DNA from: Undaria pinnatifida
Lineage: Eukaryota > Sar > Phaeophyceae > Laminariales > Alariaceae
NCBI GenBank assembly: GCA_012845835.1
Contig: JABAKD010000026.1
Location: 1,572,546-1,636,545, forward strand
Length of the DNA stretch: 64,000 nt
Reading direction: 5' to 3'
Below the pieces are notes generated by a model that searched no databases, was not told where the DNA came from, and was given only the letters and a program-made list of their open reading frames with translations. This document shows positions 20,601 through 37,788 of the stretch, one piece after another (positions within the stretch are counted from its first letter, which is position 1; each line of letters starts with the position of its first letter). A program made the translations under genes and the position numbers.

Positions 20601-23600
20601 TCATTAGTGCTTAAATGCATTACCAGCACTCACCGGCAGCTTCTTGTGCGTGGGTTTTTTATTAAAATTATGGACAAGCGCTTTTGTCTCCAGTTTCCCC
20701 GCCTCCAGTTTAGTAGTTGTCTATTAATAGCCCAACGTGCGTAGGCATCAAGGGAACCATCTCTCAACTGCTGAAGTCTGTGCGCCAGCGACCCATAGAT
20801 TCCAATAAATTCGAACTATTAGCAGAAAGTCAGTATCACACCTTGAACCTGTCGTGCTGACTCTGCTTGATTACGTGCTTCGTTCGCGGGTCAGCAACTA
20901 CGAACTACGCAGACTTCTTGCGTTAGGCCAGACTTCTTGCGTACATGCAAAACCTGCATTTTCTCGTGCCTCGATCATACTACAGGTATGCATGTATGCA
21001 ACACGTGCACACTCACGTTTTTGGTGACAATACTTGGAATTATATTCTTGTAGAATCTATTTTTGCAGACGATATACGTATAAACTCATCACTAGATGCT
21101 CAGCTCCGCATCCTGTATGGAGGGAAGGTCGCATCCTGTATGGAGGGAAGGTATAGGTGTGGCTGCTCCAGTACAACACAGTAGTTATTCTACGGTATGA
21201 TACCAATAACAACAACAGTCCAATGTCTATACGTCGGCAAGGACAGGCCTTTTGTTTCGTATACTATCGCAAACGTGGCAGGCAATGGTCAGTTGGCGCA
21301 CGTGTTTCCAGCAAAATCTGCAAAAGGTAGCAAACACAACGCAGCGTGCTTCGTGCTTTTCGTTGGCATCTCTTCTTGCACTTGGTTGCTCGTGATCGTC
21401 TTACCCTGTTCACGAGATGGCGCAAGAAGTTGTTATATGTATTGCGGACTGCACCCATATGACATCTGGCATACCCCGCTCGCTGCGGAGGGCATGTGCC
21501 GCATCACAACAGGCTCACGAGGGGGCTCGCTCAACCCTCGTGCAACAAGGGAAACTCTCTCAACTGCCGTCAAGTTCTACCGCACGCAATTTAACAGGTT
21601 TTGAGCCTCGATTTCGCGCGGCGCAGGAAAAACAAAACAGAGGGAGTCGTATTATACGAGTAGAATAATAACATATATTAATAGGTCTGTCTGCGGTACG
21701 CGTCGCAAGTCCTTCAGCCCAGCACCAGAAGGCTTATTAAAAGTTGCGAATATCTGGGCGCGGGACACCAAGAATCTCGAGCTCGGGAAGGCGAACACGT
21801 GGAAGAGCCCACCGACATAATATTCCGAAGACAACAAGTACCTTATTCGAGTGATGCTACAGATATCTCGACCTGGCATTATGATAGCCACAATAATGGA
21901 CACTCAACAGAGGCCTCGAGAATTCAACGCGCTCAGGCACCCCACTCCAGCACCATGAACTCCCCTGTGCACAGCGTACCAGACACCGGCAGTGACAACG
22001 GTCAACAAGGTCAGATAAAAGAACAGTAACAAGCGGGAACCAGCTCAGCCATCGGCAATTGCGACAAAAAAGTTATATCCCACCGGTGTTGAACGTCGTA
22101 ATCTACGACATGACAGTCCCTCGATAGCGACGGGACAACGTACGACAACAGAGCTGCAAAAAACGCCTCTCAAACGGAGACTGTAGACAGTGGAGCACCA
22201 GAGAGTGTAGTGTTGGTGATAAGATATTGTAACCGATTTTACTTGCGGTGATTTACCATTGAGCATCAGATTAGCGAGTATAATGGACCTTTCGGTGTGT
22301 AGGGGTTTCCATCTATCATCTTCTGGGTTCTGGTATCGGGATTCGGGTTTGGGATCGCTTGTCTTTTCGTGCTCTGGAGCTAACGCACAACAACTTATTT
22401 CTCTCTCTCTCTTTCTAGCACCTGAATGGTGTTGACCAGCCCTCCTCAGGCCAAGGAGGGATAATTTCTGGTCAGTAGATCTTGCCTAACTTGAGCGTGT
22501 CTACCAAACACAGCTCCAATTGCACCTTCGCCGGCCATGTGACGGATCCAACCAGCGGAGTTAAGGCACACTACGGTATTCAGCGTTGTGGTTTAACTAT
22601 AAACAGGACATGTGTTATTATGTTCAACTTCAAGTTCAAACTGCGGATATACGCCACCGAAGGGGAGCCTTAGCGAACCCTACTCGTCAAGCACGAGAAA
22701 GCTTTTATGGGGCGTCGGAGCACGTTGACGAGGAAACTCGGCATCTCCAGAAACGCGCACAGACAGCATGTGTGCGGATTATGAGAGTTCGCCGCCGCTA
22801 TTTAACTCCAAAACGTGAGAAATAGCGAATCTCTGACAGCGCTTCTCGCGAAGCTTAAAAGCAAATTAAAGAAGGGGGGAACACTTGCACGAGAAACCCT
22901 GAGCGGCACAAATTTAAGGACCTAAAAAAGCCCCCCAAACCGGAGCCTTGGTCTAGCGGATAACGTCGACCATGGCGGGTAAAGTTGGCCAGGTTAGCGG
23001 ACAAGGTCGGCCAACGAGCGGGTTACCTCGAAAAAGTCTGTGATATGTTCATAATCAAGTGATGGCCACGAGCTTATTAGGCACGACAATCGAATACAAG
23101 TTGATCCAATTTTAATCGATGAAAGACTCCGAGTTGTTCCATGGCGACTTCACCCCCTCGCCGTGAGTATCAGTCGTGTCAGCGGGCTGCACACAAGCGC
23201 GGGACGCAAGTGATACCTATCAACAACGACTGCTGATGATGTGATGCTCGCCATACCCGGGTAGAACACCCGATCGAATGGACGGGTCTCCCCTCCGAGC
23301 TAAATATACTGCGAATTTGGGGTCGACCACGGCGTGCGTGAAGAAGCTAAACGTATTGGCATTGCGATATCATACACCTTGAATTATCGTGATGATTTCC
23401 CCTGGAAAGGTTCTGCGGGTGGTGCAAAGGCCATTCGTAGCGTTTTTCACGCGTTACGATGCGTCACAACATTCACTTTCTCTGGGACGTCCATGGTCTC
23501 GAGCTGTGCCCCGCGATTTTTCGCGAATTCGTCCATGTCCGGCACAAGATGCGCGCTAAGATATTGTTAGCACGTTTGGGCCAAAAGTATCAAAACTCAT

Positions 23601-24149
23601 GAAGCTCCTCGTAATTGGCGGACTATTAAATTCGTTGAAATCCTGTTGTTCTTTACAGTATTATTCGGAAAATGCGCACGCATGGGATTATTTATCGGGC
23701 TAAGCATACATCTTTGACTCAAGGCAGGGGTTCGGTGAGCTATGAGCTACAGAACAACCATGAAGTCAGGACCTTGAGAAAATAAATTGCACAACTACTA
23801 TTGTACTGTAGCATGCGTGACTACGTACAATGCCCCACCCCCGGTAACTATTGAAAGAAAAGATACGCAGTAATAATATGCGGTAATAACCCCCGCGCAA
23901 GAATCCTTACAGTAGTCGCGCGGCGCGGGGAACTCCCTGCCTTGTTTGGTGCTGTATGGAATCGAAGCATCACCCTTATTGCGCCGACACTCAGATCCCG
24001 GGGTCCCTAAGTACGGTTATATTTCTGCTCCCTTCTACGGTACTATTGCGCGTCTTGGTTTGCATCCTGGGAAGAGGCCAGCCTTTCCTTCGGTTCGTCG
24101 ATTCACGTCGGATTGTGCCAACCAAGATTACAGAAGCGTGCCCCTGGTG
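17700..24149. other. No recognisable gene
   Basis: About 6.4 kb with only short frames (none above 140 codons), no protein motif I recognise, a CCCCCCCCCC run near 18550 and scattered small inverted repeats such as cacgaggg...ccctcgtg around 21508-21542. Old unidentifiable repeat sequence or regulatory DNA cannot be excluded. Confidence 0.5.
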
Positions 24150-24290
24150 TGCACTTTCAGCTTTGAGGAGACCCCAAGAAAACCCGTACATGCCTGGAAT
24201 CGAATTAGGACCAACCGTTTTAAGGGCTCGAGGTTGGCCACTTCAACCACTCCAACCACGAGGGTGGTAGTGGTTTTTTCGTCTGGTATT
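24150..24290 (-). repeat. tRNA-derived SINE-like fragment
   Basis: On the minus strand CTAATTCGATTCC (24208-24196) fits a pol III B box, preceded by an A-box-like GTGGTTGGAGTGG stretch. No full cloverleaf with paired acceptor and T stems could be drawn, so this is a tRNA-like retroposon rather than a tRNA gene. Confidence 0.35.
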
Positions 24291-25539
24291 TCCAAAGTGT
24301 CGGTATAATTACGAGACTGTTTGCAATTGAACGGGCACAGCACTATAAATACCAGGTATAAAAATATTTATACTATTATCCTCGTGATGGTTCCGTGAGG
24401 CTTCATTATCCGCCCTTGTGATTTATATGTGTTTGTCGGTATTTGCGTCCGACTTCCCGTTGCGCGCAGAAAAACACTTTCTCAGCTCTTGTCTGTCCTA
24501 CCAGATAGTATTTGCGCACATAGCACTAGCGCAGAAGTACGCATACTTCGTGTAATATTGCACAAAGTAAAGCATGCCCGATCAGACGGAGATCGACGTT
24601 GTGGACTGCCATTTCCTCGTTGTCGGTGCAGGGTCCAGCGGCTGCGTGCTGGTCTCTCGGTTCGTGTGTCAGGGCCTCAAGGTCCTGCTCGTCGAGAATG
24701 GGCCAGCCGATGACGTCCGGCTCAGTGAACTAGTGCGCAGGCCCTTGCAGTGGATATCATCAGCTTTGAGCGGGAATGCTGTCTCGGAGGTGTTCTTCAC
24801 TGAGTCCTAGGCTGGCCTTGGCGGTCGGCGCTTGCACGCTTTTCGCGGTAAAGGAGGCAGCAGAACGAGCAACATTAACTCTAGCCTGTAGTGTCCAAGA
24901 AGGTGCGTGCTGTTCGAAAGAATTACGTTGTAACTGCTGCACGGTTCATGTTAGGAGCTTCATGCTCTTAGAGGTGATTAGATCAGCCAGATTAGATGCA
25001 TGGCACGAAAAAGTAGAGGCACTGCTCCGTTTTTGCTGGGTTTATAAGATAGGTTGATATGTCTTCATTCTATCCTATATCTGTACTTTGATGTTTACAC
25101 TGTACCAAAGTAGACGAGATACACGGTCGATTTCAGTAAAGCGAGGCAGCCACCACTACCAGCGCCAGGGCATGCCCCCTTGTAGCTCTAGAGCTCTCCA
25201 CTCTACACGTAGAGGTGCGTACGTACTTGGTGTAATATAACGCAAGGTGGCAACCAAAAAGAGAACAGTACCACGCGGCCTTAGAACAGCCAATACACGT
25301 CTTACATAAACTGTTGAAACTGTTGATACAATAACGAAAGTTCTCGAGGAATAGGCATACTGCAAGCATCAGTATCACCAAAACGTTGGTATTAAAACAA
25401 GTAGACATCAACAATGCTCAGAGGTCCATGCTTCTGTGCACGCTGCGCTCAACTTCTGCCACCCCCTTCTCGCATCAACTTTGCAAGCAAGAGGTTCGAG
25501 GAGCTGGGAATAGAATAATTACATTCCTTGGTTTGTTTG

Positions 25540-25601
25540 AAGCCGGCGCTCTAATCACCATCGCCTGGTAAAATACGAGGTAGGTCCTGAGTTCGATTTC
25601 C
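25540..25601 (+). repeat. tRNA-like SINE fragment with B box
   Basis: GAGTTCGATTTCC at 25589-25601 is a good B box and is preceded by an A-box-like CACCATCGCCTGG. The block ccTGAGTTCGATT is shared with 38820-38835 (minus). It lies in intron 1 of the GMC pseudogene. Confidence 0.35.
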
Positions 25602-25656
25602 AGCTACATGCGTTTTGCTTGAAAGCACAACCGCCTAGGGGGAAACGCATGTAGCT
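25601..25656. repeat. Hairpin with 15-bp arms
   Basis: cagctacatgcgttt (25601-25615) and aaacgcatgtagctg (25642-25656) are exact reverse complements around a 26-bp loop. It begins exactly where the B-box fragment ends, so it may be part of the same retroposon. Confidence 0.75.
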
Positions 25657-28600
25657 GCGTAATTGCCACTGATGTGCCGTGTTACTGTATACGTTCGTCA
25701 GAGAGAGGAGCAACTACAGAGTCCACCTCGCAAACAAAAACGAGGCGAGTGCCACGGCGGGAAGCCCTGCCGATAGCAGGAGACCCCGACCAACAATACG
25801 ACGAAAATGAACGCAAGAATCAACGCCAAGGGCTAGAGGGATGGATAAACGGGATCTAGTACCGGTGTATCACGTATAGAGATAAATACCTGGCAGCAAA
25901 ATTCACTGTCGCGCAGGCAGATCTCCACGCGTGCAGACAGCGCATCCGAAGGCACGGTAAGTCAGACATTGATCGCTATCGATAGATGTGCACAACGTGC
26001 AAGGCAAATCATGCACGTCCTGCGGGCGGTGATATTTCTACAGCGATCTCGTGACTTTCACAGGTGCTGGAACTAAACTTATGCACAGCGCAGCCGCTAG
26101 CGTCCAATATTGACCGCACTGCCTATGCTTTGACCGCCGTGTCTCGCGCCGCTTTTGGTCACATGCGGCGAGAAGGACCATGAGGAACACTGGCCCTGGA
26201 AGGTAAAGGAAATTGAGGTGGGCACGCTTTCCATGTTTCGCATCGGGACGGATTGTATCGGCCACGTTTGCCCGTTACAGAGCTTAGCACGGTATAGATG
26301 CCGAGGGGTTCCCTTTCTCGTGCCACATATGTGGTACCACAAGTAAACAAGTAAATGAGTTTAGCGACTGTGTGAAGTCTGCTATGCTCTTAACGTCTGA
26401 TTCTTGTCGAGAAGCCCTGGCAGGGGGCACTGTGCGTAACAAATCAAGGGCGGTGAGAGCAAGTATCGTAGACCACAGCGCTGTGGTCGGCGATGCCTCC
26501 CACAAATGCCCACCTCCCCTCCTAATGCCCATCCCCCCTCCCTGTTTCGTAATAAAAGCGAGCTTCAAATCTACAGAAGCCAAGCTGACCCTTGAAGAAG
26601 TTCCTCCAACCGGCACTGTGCCATCGTCGTGCGATCGCATGCTTGAAGAGGTGGGCTTGGAGCGATCTCCCCCAGCACAAGGCGACGATCGCAACGAGCC
26701 GACCTAGACGAAGGAGGACCTCGGAGGCTGCCCGATGAAGCGCACGACGGCTAAAGACGGCGAGAGGTAGTCGGCGTGGGCGGTGTTCGTCAAACCCGTC
26801 ACGACCATGTCTAACATGGGCATCACGGGCAACGCGGCGGTGACCCGCGTCATCATCGAAGGTGGGCGTGCGGTCGGGATCGAGGTGTCGGAGTCCGTGC
26901 CGAGTTGGAGGGGCGTTCGAACGCGGGTGCGCAAGCTGTGATTGGCGAAGGGCACGGCCGAAATCCTCCTCTGTTGCGGTGTCTTCAGGTTCCCCAAGCT
27001 GCTCATGCTTTCCGGCATCGGGCCTAGGAAACATCTCGAGGAGAATGGGGTTCCCCTGGTGCTTGGCATGCCTCACGTGAGTGAATGGCGACGGAATATG
27101 TTGCATTGACGGGGGCGGAAGGGAGAGAGTGTTGTATAACGTGAATGCTATGTGTCCTCTGTCCCGTGCGTGTTGATGCAAACGTGTGTACAATTTCCCT
27201 TGTGGACCGTGCTGGTGACTTCCTTCTCGATGCGACTATGTGCTGTTGCATCAATGCCGTAACCCACTGACAGATTATCCGGTGAACGAGCTGCGACGGT
27301 CAACAGCACTTGCGTCGCACCCAACCATTCTCCCTCCCCCCTCCTCCCCCCCCCCTCCCGCCCTCCCCCCGTTGCTCGGCCGCCCCCATCGCCGCCACTC
27401 TTGCCTCTCGGCGTATGACCTCGCCTACATAGGTGGTTACAAACCTCCACGACCACTTTATCATTCCCACCACGAAGTTCAGCAAGCTCCCTATGGAAGA
27501 GGCCGACCGCAACGTGGACGGCCTCCACGGCCAGGTGTATTTCTCTTGTGAGCTTCCGGCGCCACCCTTCCTCTCAGGAATTTCCAGCCCTAGGAGAAAA
27601 GATGGTGACCATGGCGGTATCGGTGATAACACCGGCACGGAAACTACGTCGAATACGCACCCATCCGCGGTGGTGGGCCTGGTGTACTCGGAGATCTCGG
27701 ACGGGGGGGGACTTTTCGCAGAATCTGCATTTCACTGTGGCACTGCTGCTGACTCGGCGGGGTCCCTTGGCCGATTTCCTCCTCGCCGTTGATAACCCTG
27801 TGCCGCGTCGTCACATGGCTTCCCCCAATCGTCCGCATTCTTCGCAACGCCCGTGGAGCGCTCCTGGCTGTCACTACCATCCAGAGTAGGAACACGGTTT
27901 GCCTGGCATCTGTGGACGCCGCGGCGCCGCCTCTGATCGACCCGGCCTACATGCCGCACCCGCAGAACCAGCGAGCGGCCTGCGAGGTCTGGCGCACGGT
28001 TCGCCGGGCGAAGAGGGAGACTCCCACTGGCATGGCGGTGTTTGGTAGCGACTTGTTGCCTGGCAAAAGGTGTGTTCTTTCGGTGGTTACGTAGGTGATG
28101 ACGGTGCCAGTGTCTACACGGTAGTGGTTATGGGAATGAGTGAGGAGTGCGGTAACAGCTAGTGGTTGGGAGGCCATTGTTCCGTCGACAGCTGGCGCGT
28201 TTGCGATGAGAGCGCGTTGCCCTGCACTAGTAGTAGGCGTATTGTCGGACTTACCCGAGTCGTGCATCACGTATTCCAGTGTAATGACACTTCACGGCCG
28301 ATGTCTAGGTGCCATCAAGATCATCTTAACGGTGCCCTCGGTCCAGGACGGTGCACAAACAACCTGACGATTTCTAGTTTCGTACGCGGTCCACAAGTAC
28401 AGTTATGGCAACGATGACAAGATCTTCTTGAGGTGTGCCCGGGACAACTGCTTGCTGTTCTTCCGCCCAGTCGGAACCTGCCGGATGGGGAAAGGAGCCG
28501 AAGACTCAGTCGTTTATGCCGACAGTCTCAGGTCAGTGCTTTTCTCGATTGGGCGAGTTGCTACCCACTGCATGGGATGGGCACGAAGCAAACAAAAAAT

Positions 28601-28892
28601 CGGACTAAGGCGCAATGAATGCTGATGCTTGAAGGGCGATTTTTCGGTACGTGGGGCTACTCTGTAAGCTTGTTCGCTACGCTTCTCGGCCCAGCTTTTT
28701 TGGCTGGCGGTGGCCCCCGCCAGAGAAAGGAAGAGCCCACGGAACGCAGACATCCTACAGTATAACTCACACGACAGGGCAACGTTTGAAGGCGCGGCTT
28801 GTATGGTGCACTATCATGGAAGGCTGGGATTTCGCCAGCGTGGTTGCGAGTGCCCGCCCTGGTGGTGAGGAATTGTTCTCTCTCATGCTTGA

Positions 28893-29060
<168 letters not shown>

Positions 29061-29243
29061 TGAACGAGTATGATATCTACCAACGACGTTAAACGACGCG
29101 GGCTACGATAGAGATGGCATTTTTGGACTGAACTGTTTTACTGACAGATTGAGGTACCACCCAGTATCGTTGGATTCCCTTTGTGTTCTACAGTCATTTT
29201 CGTTGTAAGCCTAAGGTATGGTGTTGTTTACCCTTTTTCTCAA

Positions 29244-29376
29244 AGTCGACGTCGGCGGAGAAAGCTTCACGCTGGGGTTGGTCGTGGTGGTCAACGCCAT
29301 ACAGCTTGGTTGCGGTGTGGGCCAGCGTGGCTTTTTTGCGAGGTACATGGCCCGAGTGCGCCTGTCGATAGGTAAA
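29244..29376 (+). repeat. Arm 1 of inverted duplication in the 3' flank of GMC copy 1
   Basis: Aligns with the complement of 34052-33917, sharing GACGTCGGCGGAGAAA-like, GGGGTTGGTCGTGG and GTGCGCCTGTCGAT-like segments. Homology between the two GMC loci therefore extends beyond the stop codons. The 29.4-33.9 kb interval between the arms shows no gene. Confidence 0.65.
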
Positions 29377-29722
29377 TATTGACGAGCTTGGTTGCGTTTT
29401 TCCCACCCATGCTTCTTTGTTTTGCTGCGCGTATCGTTGTGTTCGCGTTTCCTTCCTAAACAGGATGCCGTATGAAACGCGCGTTACGTTTGGATCACCA
29501 GGCTGTGACGTGCTGACGTGTTTTACAGTAGCTTTGAGAGCAACCGCGGCTATGCTGTACGCTACACCTGGTACACGGTAGTTTCGTCACTTTCAGGGCG
29601 GCTTTTCTCAGCGACTCATGACACTAGTGAGTGGTGTGTGCCTGATATATGCTAAGATAGAGGTGCGCCAGTTGCTTTCTGGAGCTCCTCGCCTGAGAAT
29701 CTCTAAACCTTACTCACTCACT

Positions 29723-29930
29723 CACTCACAAACTGCTGATTTTGACTAGATTGAACGTGCACCCTCTAGACTAAACCTCACTCATAAACTGCTGATTTAG
29801 ACTAGAATGAAAGCGCAACCTCCAAAGCTCACTCATAAAGTGCTGATTTTGACTAGAATGAAAGCACAACCTCTAAATCTCACTCACAAACGGCTGATTT
29901 TGAGTAGATTGAAAGTGCAACCCGGTGAAC
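29723..29930 (+). repeat. Minisatellite, 51-56 bp units
   Basis: Four units start cactcacaaactgctgat at 29723, 29779, 29830 and 29881. The last two spacings are 51 bp, a multiple of three, so a small open frame (29807-30052) reads as 17-residue repeats (Met-Lys-Ala-Gln-Pro...). No start context or homology supports a real protein. Confidence 0.85.
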
Positions 29931-32849
29931 AAACCCATGGCCTAGGGTACAAAACAAATCAGATGAAAAAAAAACGAATTTCCGACGTTTTGGAGTTAAT
30001 AATATACCCGTCATTCAGAAACGAAAAAGCCAAAAAATGCTACCTATATTGAAGCACGCATCGCCTGTCTATGTGTTTTGGGTATCGCGATATTCACCGC
30101 CGGTGCATCGGGTACTGCTTTCCTCGAACCACATACGTTTAGGTGTTTTTAGATCGAGGTACTGAGCCTCACGAACGAGCGGCCAAAACTCAATACCGCC
30201 CTGCCTGGTGTACCCCGCAACAACTTCCGCAATCGCAAGCTATGCGTCGCAGACTATGCTCGTTACGCTCGAAAAAAAAAGTGCTACTTGTGTGTAATCT
30301 CAACGACGCCTGTCACCTATAGCTACCGCCACACCTCGCTTTTGTCTCTTCGAACGTTTGGCGATGATGCAGGTCCGACTGACAAAGCCCGCAAACAAGG
30401 CAACCAAGTGAGCCGTTCTTTTCACGCAGATAATCGTAGGTCGGGGTTTACGAGACCGCGTGCAGTTTGCGAACGTGCAGCGGACCGCGTGTAAGGTTCG
30501 AAGGAGCAGCAGGAAAACTATCATGGTGTTCAAGCGGAGAGAGCTTGAGAAACCCTCAGTTTTACCAGGGGCTGGACTGTGCGAGTAGGAAGGTTATCGA
30601 TCTGACGCACGGGGGTGGAAAGAAAGTCCTTGGGAAAGGCACAGCGATTATTGGGGAACATTTTCGACTTGGGGGCGTGTGACGTTTGTACAGAGAGAGC
30701 CGGCCTTGTGGCCCGGATAGGCCATTTTTGTGTGCCCCTGAACCTCCTTGGGATATTTACGTGGCATTTTGAGCACGCACAGAAAGGGGAGTGGCACAAG
30801 AGCGCCCAGAGCTCATGGCACGTACGAACTACGATGGGTCGGAGTCAGCATTGTGTATATCCACGCAAGTTTTTTTGTTACTCCGCAGTGCTGTTGAAGG
30901 GTACAATCTCCTCCTTCGTCGTTTGCGATTTTTCCCTCCGTGATGACTACGAGTAAACATGAGGAACTGACTATATGGAGTTAAGTTGAATGTGTACTGG
31001 TACACGAGACGATACCGATCAATCAACCCAGACCTACCTGCAGGTGGTGCGAGGCATGCATCCTAAGGACCCGATATGGGTCAACGCTAGGGAAGTTGCA
31101 TGGCTGAAACTTTGAAAGCGGTCGAGAGAAGCTTCCTTTGTGGCGCGAACGTCGAGCGCTTCTTCCGTGTGATTGTTGTGTTCCAATCGATGTAATATAT
31201 CGCTGGCTACGCAAGTCGAATTCATAACACGACAAGCCGGACAACTACAGGCGACTTCTCGTGAGCACGGAGCGAGCAAACGCGCTACGTGGAGAGCTGG
31301 TTGCAAAGCACAGCGAACGCTATCGATGCTACCAGGTATCAATCACAATCAATGTAGCTGTTGATAGCGCCACCGAGCCAAGCAAGTGGGAATGGCCGAA
31401 ATAAGACCCACACAAGCGTGTGATTGGTGGCGGCGCGCTGGTGAACACTTGTTTATCAAACAACACAGGAAAAAAAAGAAAAAAAAACGTTTGCACACAG
31501 GATCAGTATTAACGGGAACAAAAAAAAATCGCAGATCGCGACAAACTAAACATAACATTTTCGCGAATCGTCATGTTTATCGCGAATCGTTACATTGAAA
31601 AGTTAAGACGAAGTCACCAAAACTTGGTGTCACAGGTTTGTGACAAAAGCGTGTATTGTTTCGAAAAACGTTATATAACGCCCATTTACAACTTTTTCCA
31701 CGGAGTATGTTAATAACCGAGATTTCTCGCAATCGAGAGGAAGGACCCCAAGACTGGCAAGTCGTGATCTGCTGATCTGGTGATCTGGTGAGGCCGGAAC
31801 TTGGAGAAGATAGAGTGGATTCCACAGGGACTCAAGGAAACACAGATTGCGGCACCCATGGACCTTGCTGCAACTTAAGAAATCTAGCTTGAAAAAACAT
31901 GCAGACCGCAGCACTTACTGCAACACGTGCGTATTCTCCAAGTGATCGGTGCCCCATACGTACGCAGCCACGTACACGTAACGTCGAGCTCATTGTTGGC
32001 GACGTACGCTGAACTGCTGTTGCCAAACGTTCTCCCTTTCACGATTCTACGGAGATTTAAGCGATACACGAAGCTTTCATTCACTGACCCTACGTCAAGT
32101 TGACCAAGACGCGCCATATATCATATGATAAACTGCGACATTGCAACGTGGTGCGTGCACTTACGCTCGGTAATATCGATCGTGACACCTAACCAATCAG
32201 CCCAGCGTTTGTTGAAAGGACCAACATGTGTGTGCACGATCCATGACCGGATTCCCACCACTAGAGCTGATTTTGCTGGTGGCCCATGCACGTTTCGTGC
32301 TTCCCCCTTGAACTAAATAAACTGCTCGTTCAAACGGGAAGGTATCGACCGCTCTCTGCACACTCATACCTGGTACAGCAAAGTGGAACAATGGAGCGGG
32401 CTCGGCTAACCTGAGGACGGCAACGCCAGGGTCCCCTCGTCATGCCAAGCGATCTGCGCAACCCGAAGAGACAAGAACGCCAACAAAATACGAAGTGCGC
32501 GACAGCTTGCCGTGTACGGCCGTGTTGGCTTGGCGTGTTACACACCTAACTACCCTAAAACGCATGTAATGAGTTACATCGGGTCCTGGCCGGGACGCGG
32601 GCAGACAATGATGAAACAAGTTTAACGACATCTGCCGACGTGTAGTCGAATAACTGAAGGTTTTACCACCGATCGCCGGAAATAAAAACACCACCAGTTA
32701 TCCGGTGGGGATACATAAAAACCAACGCGAACAAAAATAGATGTACGAGTGCGGTATGCATCGGCAGTTTTCAATTTCAGAAAAATGAACCCCGGTATCC
32801 CCCTTGTGCTCCCCTTCCCCTGCTTGAACGACGCTCTTCCCCGGAAGAG

Positions 32850-32945
32850 ACGCGCGATCGGAGAATTACACGCATCTGGCAAAGATGAGTGTCGACTAGG
32901 CTGAAGCGCATTTTTCTATCTCACAGCTGAAGCGTATTCTTCATT
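32850..32945 (+). repeat. MSxD peptide repeat, divergent copy
   Basis: Shares cgcgatcgga and ggcaaagatgagtgtcgac with the copies at 40.2, 40.8 and 45.6 kb, followed by ctcacagctg. The small frame is broken by TAG four codons after ATG. Confidence 0.55.
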
Positions 32946-33916
32946 CTTCTGGGGAGAGCAGCAAAACAACAACAAAAATCGGCGTCTTCACCGCACAGGT
33001 GAACTTTGTCACACCCTTCAAAACGAGAGTGCCGCCACGCCGACCAGGCGAGTGTGGTGTGGATTGGTGTGTACCCCCGCCCATCATGTAACAGTAAAAT
33101 CAACACTTACCAAGACCCGTTGCGCATAATGCCGGGAAAACGTTCACCCAGAAGGTCGCCCGCCGAATCGTTTCAAGCCGAAAATTGCACAGGAATACCT
33201 CAAAAACTAAACTTGCGTGAAGGCACGTGGATCCGACACCGATGTACACCGTAGTTTGTGCACGCTTGTGCATCGCTCCTTTATCAGGATGTTTGCAAGC
33301 TGCCCCGAAAACGCCCCATGAGTACGGTGCTGCACGAAAATACAGAATCTGAATCACAGCGGGCAGTCAAAAAACAAGCATCGTACCCCCGGCTGTTCAG
33401 ATAACACAAACTCATCCCCCCATGCTCTAGTGCCCTCCCCACAGAGTTTTTTTTCACTACACACACCAATAATCTACACATCCGGACAGCCCATTGCCTG
33501 AACGACCCGTTGAAGTTCCAGACGGGTTTCCCCGTACCCGCCAAATTATGCCAGTATGCAGTGCCGTATCCCGGGGTCATCGGTTGTACGCGCGAAAGAG
33601 CGATTCAGTTTATTGACTTGTTCGCGGACTCGACCAACCGGGCCTGCATCGTGGACAAAGTGCGGCGAGCAGGCAGGACGCGGTGCGGTAGAAGGCAGGT
33701 GACATATATATGGAGACCTTTAGTGCGCGTTCCTGAAGACGGTTGTAACACAGATTGTGCGGCGGAGCAGACCTGCGCAGGTGTACTCACAAGTGCGTTG
33801 CAGCGCAACTTCACAAGTTTTATTAGGGCCTCGTACTTCGGCAGCAAGTGTGAACGCAACGAAACACGTGGCACGATGTTAATGTGAACAACAGCGGGAA
33901 AAGAGAACAGCGTCCA

Positions 33917-34052
33917 CGTTTACCAATCGACAGGCACACACGGGCCGTGCATACCACGCACAGTCGCACTAGCCCACCGCAACCACGATGGATAGCGCTG
34001 GCTGCCACGACCAACCCCGGCATTCACTTTTTCTCCGCCGAAGTCGAAGCGA
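33917..34052 (-). repeat. Arm 2 of inverted duplication in the 3' flank of the GMC gene
   Basis: Complementary counterpart of 29244-29376, at the same side and a similar distance from the GMC stop codon. Confidence 0.65.
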
Positions 34053-34109
34053 TGTGCTCCAGACAATGGGCAGCTCACGTGTAATGCCATTCGTGGATAT
34101 GACATTTGT

Positions 34110-37788
<3,679 letters not shown>

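Noticed and set aside
26522-27193. 223-codon minus-strand frame
   Set aside because: Shadow of the GMC pseudogene exon 2, repeated at the mirrored position in the intact gene (37206-37919).
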